From: Streptomyces sp. SID8352
GTDB taxonomy: Bacteria; Actinomycetota; Actinomycetes; Streptomycetales; Streptomycetaceae
Direction: 5' to 3'
Assembly: GCF_009862265.1 (NCBI RefSeq)
Contig: NZ_WWGX01000030.1
Location: forward strand, 289,396 to 353,395
Length of the DNA: 64,000 bases
Shown here: one piece after another, positions 54,889 to 61,488 of the stretch
How the letters are laid out: each line of letters begins with the position of its first letter
How positions within the stretch are numbered: the stretch's first letter is position 1
Notes under the pieces: generated by a model
What the model was told of the DNA's origin: nothing
Seen by the model: only the letters and a program-made list of their open reading frames with translations
Database searches by the model: none
Position numbers and translations under genes: made by a program

Positions 54889-56256
54889 CTACGCGTACCG
54901 CAGCTCCCCCGGCCGCACCGCCCGTCCCAGCAGGGGCAGGGCCGTCGCCGAGGCCAGCAGGCAGGTCCCGTAGAGGGCGGGGGCGACCAGCAGGGCGCTC
55001 CACGGCAGCCCGGGGCTGTCCGTGATGCGGCCGTACACGAGACCGGCGGTCAGTCCGCCGCCCCAGGCCAGCAGGACGGCCGGGGCCAGCGGCAGCGCCG
55101 TCTCCAGGAGCAGGGCGCGGTTCAGGACGCCGCGCGGCACCCCGGAGGCGACCTGCGCGGCCAGGGCGCGGCGGCGGCCGGTGAGCGACTCCGCGGTGCC
55201 CACGGCGAGGCCGGACAGGGCGACGGCGAACGCGACCAGGAGCGCGGCCCCGGTCAGGTTCAGGCCGGTGGTGTAGAAGGCCGGGGGCGCGGCGGACACC
55301 TCGCCCCGGTCCAGCCAGCCGAGCATGGAGTGCCGCACGCACAGGAACATCGTCGAGGAGGCCGTCACCAGGAACACGGCCGCCTGGGCGCGGGCCGCGG
55401 CCCACGGGTCGTCGCGCAGCCGCTCCGCCGCGAGCAGGACCGCCGCCGACCGGGCCCGCCCGGCGGCCAGCCGGCCGAGGAGCCGGGACGCGGCCCCGGA
55501 CAGCCACACGGCCCCCGCGCCGAGTGCGACGACCGCCAGAAGGGCCGTCAGCGCCGGCAGCCAGGTGAGCCGGCCCGGGGCGCCCCGGCCGGAACCCGTG
55601 CCCCACGCCGCCGCCGCGGTCAGCAGGACCAGCGTGCCCAGGACCGCCCACCCCGGCCGGCGCCCCTCCTCCGGACGCGTCCGGCGCACCCGGCCCAGTG
55701 GGGAGGCCACCACCCGGCGCAGCGCCAGCGCCGCCGCCGCGGCGCCCAGCAGCGGCACGGCGGCGGCGACCAGGGCCATGCCCGCCCACACCCGGACGGG
55801 CGGGGCGGGCCACGACCGCGCCACCAGCAGGGCGGCGAAGACGGTGGCGACCGCCGATCCCGCGAGGCACGCCGGAGCGGTCTCCAGGGCCGCGATCCGC
55901 CGCACCTGCCAGGGCGTCGCCCCGGCCAGCCGCAGCGTGGCCAGCCGCCGGTCGCGGTGCGCGGCGCCGATCCGCGCGCACTGCCCGAGGAAGGCCAGCA
56001 CCGGCACCAGCGACAGCAGCAGCCCGGTGATCACCCCGTACCGGGTGCCGGACTCGCTCACCAGCCCGTGGAAGTGGGAGACGGAACGGCCGTCGGGCAC
56101 CGCCGCCAGCACGACGGCGGCCAGTGCGAAGCCCGTCGCGGCCGCCGTGCCGACCGAGGTGAGCAGGAGGCGCGTCCACTCCCGGCGGTCCGATCCGCGC
56201 AGCAGGTGCCGGGCCAGCCGGGCGTCCGACAGCGGCGTGGGGCGGCGCGCGCTCAC
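54889..56256 (-). CDS. FtsX-like ABC exporter permease
   Basis: This 455-residue membrane protein has about eight hydrophobic helices in two FtsX-like halves, for example LLLTSVGTAAATGFALAAVV, YGVITGLLLSLVPVLAFLG, LVALGAG-type segments and the C-terminal SALLVAPALYGTCLLASATA. It includes ATLRLAGATPWQVRRIAALE, the coupling motif of MacB/LolC-type permeases, and a second copy LAAQVASGVPRGVLNRALLL. GTG 56256 overlaps the ATPase stop (GTGA). Together with that ATPase and the PadR regulator it forms a three-gene efflux operon for an unknown substrate. Confidence 0.9.
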   Translation of the reverse strand: MSARRPTPLSDARLARHLLRGSDRREWTRLLLTSVGTAAATGFALAAVVLAAVPDGRSVSHFHGLVSESGTRYGVITGLLLSLVPVLAFLGQCARIGAAHRDRRLATLRLAGATPWQVRRIAALETAPACLAGSAVATVFAALLVARSWPAPPVRVWAGMALVAAAVPLLGAAAAALALRRVVASPLGRVRRTRPEEGRRPGWAVLGTLVLLTAAAAWGTGSGRGAPGRLTWLPALTALLAVVALGAGAVWLSGAASRLLGRLAAGRARSAAVLLAAERLRDDPWAAARAQAAVFLVTASSTMFLCVRHSMLGWLDRGEVSAAPPAFYTTGLNLTGAALLVAFAVALSGLAVGTAESLTGRRRALAAQVASGVPRGVLNRALLLETALPLAPAVLLAWGGGLTAGLVYGRITDSPGLPWSALLVAPALYGTCLLASATALPLLGRAVRPGELRYA

Positions 56257-56963
56257 GCGGTCACCTCCTGCGGGGTCACCGCTCCGTCCCGCAGCCGGAT
56301 CTCGCGGTCCGCGTACGCGGCCACCTGGGCGTCGTGGGTGACCAGCAGCACCGCGGTGCCCGACTCGCGGGCGGTGCGCGCCAGCGCCGTCATCACCTGT
56401 TCGCCCGCCAGGGAGTCCAGCGCCCCGGTCGGCTCGTCCGCGAACACCACCCGGGGCCCGGTGACCAGGGCGCGGGCCAGTGCCGCCCGCTGGGCCTGGC
56501 CGCCGCTCAGCTCGCCCGGCCGCAACTCCTCCTGCCCGCGCACCCCGAACCGCTCCAGCCATTCGGCCGCCCGCTCCAGCGCGCCGGCCCGCCGGGCGCC
56601 CGCCAGCATCAGCGGCAGCGCCACGTTGTCCCGGACCGTCAGCTCCGGGATGAGCTGCCCGAACTGGAAGACCACCCCGAACTCGGTGCGCCGCAGTTCG
56701 CTCAGCCGCTTCTCGGGCAGCAGATCCAGCCGCTGCGACCGCCCGGGTCCCGGGGCGTAGGCCACCGTGCCCGCGTCCGGCCGGACGATGCCGGCCAGGC
56801 AGTGCAGCAGCGTCGACTTCCCGCTGCCGCTGGGGCCGGTGAGGGCGAGGATCTCGCCCGCGCGCAGTTCCATCGAGGCGCCGCGCAGCGCCCGCGCCGT
56901 GCCGTGCGCCTTGCGCAGGCCGTCGGCGGCGAGCAGCGGCAGTGCCGTGTCCCCGTTCGTCAT
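56253..56963 (-). CDS. ABC exporter ATP-binding protein
   Basis: This 236-residue MacB/LolD-type ATPase has Walker A GPSGSGKSTLLHCLAG near residue 40, the Q-loop FQFGQLIPELTV, signature LSGGQAQRAALARAL near 145, Walker B RVVFADEPTGALDS, and the H-loop LLVTHDAQVAA. It powers the FtsX-like permease encoded next. ATG 56963 overlaps the PadR stop (ATGA) and its own stop overlaps the permease (GTGA), so all three genes are translationally coupled. Confidence 0.95.
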   Translation of the reverse strand: MTNGDTALPLLAADGLRKAHGTARALRGASMELRAGEILALTGPSGSGKSTLLHCLAGIVRPDAGTVAYAPGPGRSQRLDLLPEKRLSELRRTEFGVVFQFGQLIPELTVRDNVALPLMLAGARRAGALERAAEWLERFGVRGQEELRPGELSGGQAQRAALARALVTGPRVVFADEPTGALDSLAGEQVMTALARTARESGTAVLLVTHDAQVAAYADREIRLRDGAVTPQEVTA

Positions 56964-57493
56964 CGGGAGCGGACCTCCGTGGTCAGAGTGGTGAGCCGGG
57001 CCGCCGTGGTGGTCATCCAGCGGAGGTCGGCGTCCAGGTGGTTGAGTGCGTAGTCGGCCGAGAGCACGGTGGTCAGATCCGCGTCCGGGGCCGTCTTGAG
57101 CGCCGTGAGTTCCCGCATGCGGGCCATGTGGGCGGCGCGCTGGGCCCGCAGATGGGCGTCCGCGTCGCCGCCGGTGAGGATCAGGACGACGAGCCGGGTG
57201 AAGATCTCGTTCGTCACATGGGGGGCCGGCGGTGCGATCTCCCCCGTCCAGCGGGCCAGTTCGCGCGTCCCCGTCTCCGTCGTCCGGTAGGCCGTGCGCT
57301 CCGGGCCGCCGTCCGAGGCGGTGCCGTCGACCTCCGCGAAGCCGTCCCGGACCAGCCGCTGCAGGGTCGTGTAGACCTGCCCGTAGGCCAGGGGGCGGGC
57401 CTGGGGGAAGCGCTCGTCGTGGCGGCGCTTCAGGTCGTAGCCGTGGCTCGGCCCCCGGGCGAGCAGCCCCAGCAGGATGTGACGGGTACTCAT
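56960..57493 (-). CDS. PadR-family repressor
   Basis: This 177-residue protein has the PadR winged helix (MSTRHILLGLLARGPSHGYD, then GQVYTTLQRLVRDGFAEV; residues 1-70) and the C-terminal helical Vir_act_alpha_C dimerisation part. It is first in the operon with the ABC exporter, a common arrangement in which PadR represses the exporter until a toxic ligand binds. ATG 57493 is the family start. A 30-bp dyad immediately upstream (57503-57532) is its likely operator, so autorepression is expected. Confidence 0.94.
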   Translation of the reverse strand: MSTRHILLGLLARGPSHGYDLKRRHDERFPQARPLAYGQVYTTLQRLVRDGFAEVDGTASDGGPERTAYRTTETGTRELARWTGEIAPPAPHVTNEIFTRLVVLILTGGDADAHLRAQRAAHMARMRELTALKTAPDADLTTVLSADYALNHLDADLRWMTTTAARLTTLTTEVRSR

Positions 57494-57502
57494 GGCGATC
57501 AG

Positions 57503-57532
57503 TATTCACCACGTACATGTACTGAGTGAATA
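57503..57532 (-). promoter_or_regulatory. probable PadR operator (30-bp dyad)
   Basis: Outer arms TATTCAC (57503-57509) and GTGAATA (57526-57532) and the inner perfect palindrome GTACATGTAC (57513-57522) share one centre. The dyad begins 10 bp upstream of the PadR start codon, so bound protein would block the promoter or translation start. ATGTAC/GTACAT half sites are typical of PadR operators. Confidence 0.82.
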
Positions 57533-57834
57533 GATGGGCCGGGGGTGGGGCCGCCGGTTCCGGAAGGAGTGATTCCGACGGAACCCGGCGGCGCTCCCGG
57601 GGCCCTCCGGCGGTGCCCGCGGGACTCCGCGAGCGGAGAGTGTGACCGATTTGTGTGATCCTGGGTGGGTCGGTGACCGGCGCGACCGCGCGCGGGGCAG
57701 TGATCGCAGGGCCCGGACGTGACCAAGGTCACCTTGCCCGCCCCTGGGGGCCTGTCCTCGCGCCGACTGGGTAGGCGCGGCCGTGACCCGACCCCCGATC
57801 GCGTGCTCCCGCACCGAAACACGAGGAGGCCCCC
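57533..57834. other. intergenic before the small repeat protein
   Basis: No gene is seen. It holds the inverted repeat GTGACC-AA-GGTCAC at 57719-57732, a possible regulator site for the rightward genes, and an A/T-richer stretch near 57640-57665 that may be a promoter. Confidence 0.45.
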
Positions 57835-58215
57835 GTGGCTGCGTTGGTACCCCTCCTGCTCCCGGCCCCGTCCAAACCCGTGGCGGAGGACACCGGGACC
57901 GGCGGACGCCCCGGACCGGCCGGGCCCGTGAGCGAACCCTCCGCCGCCCTCGACAGAGCCTTCGACACGGCCTTCGACACGGCCTTCGACACGGCCTTCG
58001 ACACCCCGCACTACCGCGTCTTCGGCACCACCGGCTCCGGCGTCGGCGCCCCGCTCACCAGCGAACCGCCGCTGCCCGAGGCCGAGCCCCTCACCAGCGA
58101 GTCCCCCTTCGCCGACGCCGTGCCGCTGACCAGCGAGTCCTCGCCCGAGCTCACCGCCGACGTCCCGGAGCAGGGCGGCCCCTCCTTCGCCGTGCCGGAA
58201 CCCACCGGAACCTAG
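57835..58215 (+). CDS. small repeat-containing protein of unknown function
   Basis: This 126-residue acidic protein is not recognised. It has four tandem AFDT units (residues about 42-57, encoded by a 12-bp repeat at about 57957-58002) and three LTSE units further on (PLTSEP, PLTSES, PLTSES). No signal peptide, membrane helix or cysteine is visible, and it is likely disordered. GTG 57835 has GGAGG five bases upstream, which supports a real gene. It ends 10 bp before malQ, so the two are probably cotranscribed. The repeats may vary in number between strains. Confidence 0.65.
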   Translation: MAALVPLLLPAPSKPVAEDTGTGGRPGPAGPVSEPSAALDRAFDTAFDTAFDTAFDTPHYRVFGTTGSGVGAPLTSEPPLPEAEPLTSESPFADAVPLTSESSPELTADVPEQGGPSFAVPEPTGT

Positions 58216-58225
58216 GGGCCACCGG

Positions 58226-60781
58226 ATGACCGCCGCGCGGCCGGCCGGACCCGCCCTCCGGGAACTCCCCGGTGACCTGACCCGGCTCGCTGCCCTGCAC
58301 GGCGTCGCCACCTCCCACCGCGCCTCCCCGGACCGCACGGTCACGGCCCCGGCCGCCGCCGTCACCCGCGCGCTGGCCGCCCTCGGCGTCGACGCCGGGA
58401 CCCCCGGTGCGGTGCGCGCCTCCCTGGCCGCCGCCCGCGCCGAACGGGCCGCCCGCCTGCTGCCGCCCACCGTGGTCGCCCGCGCCGGCCAAGGCACCGC
58501 CGCGGCTCTCACCGGGCTGCCCGGGGGCACCCGGCTGCGCGTCGACACCGAGGACGGCGGCACCCTCGACGGCACCGCGGAGCTGCCGCCGGGCGTGCAC
58601 CGGCTCACCGCCACCGCGCCCGGCGGACACCGCGCCGAGGCCCATCTGATCGTCGCCCCCGACCGGCTTCCCGCCCCCGCCGGGCGGTCCTACGGGCTCC
58701 TCGTCCAGCTCTACTCGCTGCTCTCCCGGCGCTCCTGGGGCATGGGCGACCTCGGCGACCTCGGAGAACTCGCCGCCTGGGCCGGGCGCTCCCTCGGTGC
58801 GGGATTCGTCCAGGTCAACCCCCTGCACGCGGCCGTGCCCGGTCCCCCCGTCGACCCCTCCCCCTACCGGCCCTCCTCCCGGCGCTTCCCCGACCCCGTG
58901 CACCTGCGCGTCGAGGACGTGCCCGAGTACGCCTACGCCGACGACCCCCGGCTGCGCGCCCTCGGGGAACGGGCCCGTTCGCTGCGCGAGGCGGTGCTCT
59001 CGGGCGGCGCTCTCATCGACCGGGACGCCGTCGGCCGGCTCAAGCGCGAGGCCCTGGAACTGCTGGCCCGGGTCCCCCTCGGCCCCGGCCGCCGCGCGGC
59101 CCTCGCGGACTACCGGGCCGAGGGCGGCGGCGCCCTGGAGGACCATGCCACCTGGTGCGCCCTGGCCGAGGTCCACGGCCCCGACTGGCACCGGTGGCCC
59201 GAGCCGCTGCGTGACGCCCGCTCGGCGGCGACCGCGCGGGCCCGCGCCGGCCTGCGCGCCCGGGTCGACCTCCACGCCCGCCTCGCCTGGCTCACCGACG
59301 AGCAGCTCACCGCCGCCCAGCGGACCGCCCGCGAGGCGGGGATGCCGGTGGGGATCGTGCACGACCTCGCCGTCGGTGTGCACCCCGGCGGTGCCGACGC
59401 CTGGGCCCAGCGGGAGTTCTTCGCCGCCGGCATGTCCGTCGGCGCCCCGCCGGACGCCTTCAACGCCCGGGGCCAGGACTGGGGGCTGCCGCCCTGGCGC
59501 CCCGACCGGCTCGCCGCCGCGGGCTACGCGCCCTACCGGGAGTTGCTGCGGGGCCTCTTCCGGTACGCGGGGGCGCTGCGGATCGACCACGTCATGGGCC
59601 TGTTCCGGCTCTGGTGGGTCCCCGAGGGGCATCCGCCCACCGAGGGCGCCTACGTCCGCTACGACGCCGAGGCGATGCTCGCCGTGCTGGTGCTGGAGGC
59701 GGCCCGGGCCGGTGCCGTCGTCATCGGCGAGGACCTCGGCACCGTCGAGCCCGGGGTGCGCGAGGCGCTGCGCGAGCGCGGGGTGCTGGGCACCTCGGTG
59801 CTGTGGTTCGAGCGGGACTGGGCGGGCGACGGGCGGCCGCTGCCGCCCGAGCGGTGGCGCGCCGACTGCCTGGCCACCGCCACCACCCACGATCTGCCGC
59901 CCACCGCCGCCCGGCTCGGCGGCGAGCACGTCGCGCTCCGCGACCGCCTGGGCCTGCTCACCCGCCCGGCGGCCGTCGAGCGGGCGGAGGCGGAGGCGGA
60001 CACGGCGGAGTGGCGGGACGCGCTCACCCGCCTGGGCCTGCTGCGGCCCCCTCCCGGGCGGGACGGCGCCACCCCCGCCGCGCCTCGGGAGCAGGCGCGC
60101 CCGGACGGGGCCGGGCACTCCCACGGTTCGGCCGGCCCGGGCGGCCCCGAGGCCCCTTACGGGTCCGGCGGTACCGGGCACCCTCACGGACCCGGGACCC
60201 CTCGCGTACCCCGGCACCCTCACGGGCCGCGCGGGCCCGAGGTCTCCTGTGCGCCCCGGTACCCCCATGTGCCGGGCGGGCCGGGCGGGCCGGACGTGCC
60301 GGACGTGCCGGGCGTGCCGGGCGGGTCCGAGGCACCCCGCCGGTCCGAGGACTCCCGCGCCCCCGGGAACACCGGCGTCCCCCAGGCCCCGCACACCCCC
60401 AGCACCGTCCCTGCCCACGCTCCCCGCGCTCCCCGTGCTCCCCGTGCTCCCCGCGCTCTCCACGCCCCCGTCACCCTCGCCGCCCCGCCGCCGGAGGCCC
60501 GCGCCCCCGGCCCCGATCCCGCCGTCTCCTCGGAGGAGGCCGAGATCCGGGCCGTCCACCGGTTCCTGCTCCGCACCCCCGCCCGCATGGTCGGCCTCTG
60601 GCTGCCCGACGCCGTCGGGGACCGGCGCCCGCAGAACCTCCCCGGCACCCGGGACCAGTACCCCAACTGGCGCCTGCCCGTCGCGGACGCCCGGGGACGC
60701 CCCGTGACCCTGGAGGACCTGGCCGGCTCACCCCGGCTGCGGGCCCTGATCGACGCGATGCGGAGCCCGTCCGGCGACTGA
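58226..60781 (+). CDS. malQ: 4-alpha-glucanotransferase (amylomaltase) with low-complexity insertion
   Basis: This 851-residue GH77 enzyme transfers maltosyl units between alpha-1,4-glucans. The N-terminal module (1-140) is followed by the barrel: SYGLLVQLYSLLSRRSWGMG, VQVNPLHA, DPSPYRPSSRRFPDPVHL, RIDHVMGLFRLWWVPEG (nucleophile Asp, near 452), VIGEDLGTV (Glu, near 501) and THDLPP. Residues about 610-762 are a Pro/Gly/His/Arg-rich low-complexity insertion before the normal C-terminal segment GLWLPDAVGDRRPQNLPGT. Family members are usually about 700 aa, so the insertion accounts for the excess. ATG 58226 follows the small repeat gene by 10 bp. Confidence 0.93.
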   Translation: MTAARPAGPALRELPGDLTRLAALHGVATSHRASPDRTVTAPAAAVTRALAALGVDAGTPGAVRASLAAARAERAARLLPPTVVARAGQGTAAALTGLPGGTRLRVDTEDGGTLDGTAELPPGVHRLTATAPGGHRAEAHLIVAPDRLPAPAGRSYGLLVQLYSLLSRRSWGMGDLGDLGELAAWAGRSLGAGFVQVNPLHAAVPGPPVDPSPYRPSSRRFPDPVHLRVEDVPEYAYADDPRLRALGERARSLREAVLSGGALIDRDAVGRLKREALELLARVPLGPGRRAALADYRAEGGGALEDHATWCALAEVHGPDWHRWPEPLRDARSAATARARAGLRARVDLHARLAWLTDEQLTAAQRTAREAGMPVGIVHDLAVGVHPGGADAWAQREFFAAGMSVGAPPDAFNARGQDWGLPPWRPDRLAAAGYAPYRELLRGLFRYAGALRIDHVMGLFRLWWVPEGHPPTEGAYVRYDAEAMLAVLVLEAARAGAVVIGEDLGTVEPGVREALRERGVLGTSVLWFERDWAGDGRPLPPERWRADCLATATTHDLPPTAARLGGEHVALRDRLGLLTRPAAVERAEAEADTAEWRDALTRLGLLRPPPGRDGATPAAPREQARPDGAGHSHGSAGPGGPEAPYGSGGTGHPHGPGTPRVPRHPHGPRGPEVSCAPRYPHVPGGPGGPDVPDVPGVPGGSEAPRRSEDSRAPGNTGVPQAPHTPSTVPAHAPRAPRAPRAPRALHAPVTLAAPPPEARAPGPDPAVSSEEAEIRAVHRFLLRTPARMVGLWLPDAVGDRRPQNLPGTRDQYPNWRLPVADARGRPVTLEDLAGSPRLRALIDAMRSPSGD

Positions 60782-60854
60782 GCGGCGCCCCGGGGGAGCC
60801 CCGTACGGCACCCCGGGCGCGCGCCCCGTTCGGCCGTTCGCTAACTTGGGCTCC

Positions 60855-61133
60855 GTGGACAAGAAGAACGCCCTGCGCGCCGGCGCCCTGGCAGCCGGTA
60901 CGACGCTGATGATGCTGCTCATGACGTCCCCCGCGCTCGCGCTGACGCGCGACGACGGCGACGACCCCGGCCAGGGTCTGAGCGTCGTCGAGACGCTGGG
61001 CCTCTACGTGCTGGCCCCGGTCGGCCTGTTCGTGGTCATCACCGCCCTGGTGATGGTCCTGGACCGGTCCAAGGCGGAGCACCGGGTGATCGCCCCCGGC
61101 AAGGCGAAGGCCAAGGCGGGCGCGGGAGCCTGA
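60855..61133 (+). CDS. small membrane protein
   Basis: This 92-residue protein has an N-terminal hydrophobic segment (AAGTTLMMLLMTSPALAL, possibly a signal peptide), a second helix (LGLYVLAPVGLFVVITALVMVL, residues about 47-68) and a basic Lys/Ala-rich tail. The function is unknown. GTG 60855 has no clear ribosome-binding site, and a TTG three codons earlier is possible. It lies between malQ and pepN and is convergent with pepN. Confidence 0.75.
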   Translation: MDKKNALRAGALAAGTTLMMLLMTSPALALTRDDGDDPGQGLSVVETLGLYVLAPVGLFVVITALVMVLDRSKAEHRVIAPGKAKAKAGAGA

Positions 61134-61488
61134 CGGCCGCCCGGCCCGCGTGAACGGCGCCGCACCCGGCTCTCCCCCCACGGGAAGCGGAGCGGCGCCT
61201 TCGCCATGCCCGCCTGGCCGCCCCTTCCGGCCCCGGCCCACCGCCGCCCCACCCCGACACGCGCCTCAGGAGCGCCCGGCACCGTACCGGGCGCCCCTGA
61301 GGCATGTGTCGTCGGGGGATCAGGGGCGGAGCGGGCGGGAGCGCCGCGAGGGGCCGCCCGAGCACGCCGCGAGCACGGTACGGGAGCGCCGGTGAGCCGC
61401 TCGGGAAGGCCGCGAGGGCCGGGCGGGAACGCCGCGGGGGCCGCCCGGCGCACCGCCGGACGGCCCCCGCGGACCCCGCGCGACGGGG
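61134..61488. other. convergent intergenic region before pepN
   Basis: No gene is seen in these 355 bases. It contains the large hairpin described separately and, to its right, repeated GGGCGGGA/GCCGCGAGGG-like purine-rich motifs. Confidence 0.5.
61244..61329. terminator. long compound hairpin, bidirectional terminator
   Basis: Inner arms 61263-61279 and 61287-61303 pair over 16 bp with one mismatch around a 7-base loop. Outer segments (CCGCCCC/GGGGCGG and CCCCGACAC/GTGTCG-TC-GGG) extend the stem to 61244-61329. It lies between convergent genes and probably ends both transcripts. Confidence 0.8.
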
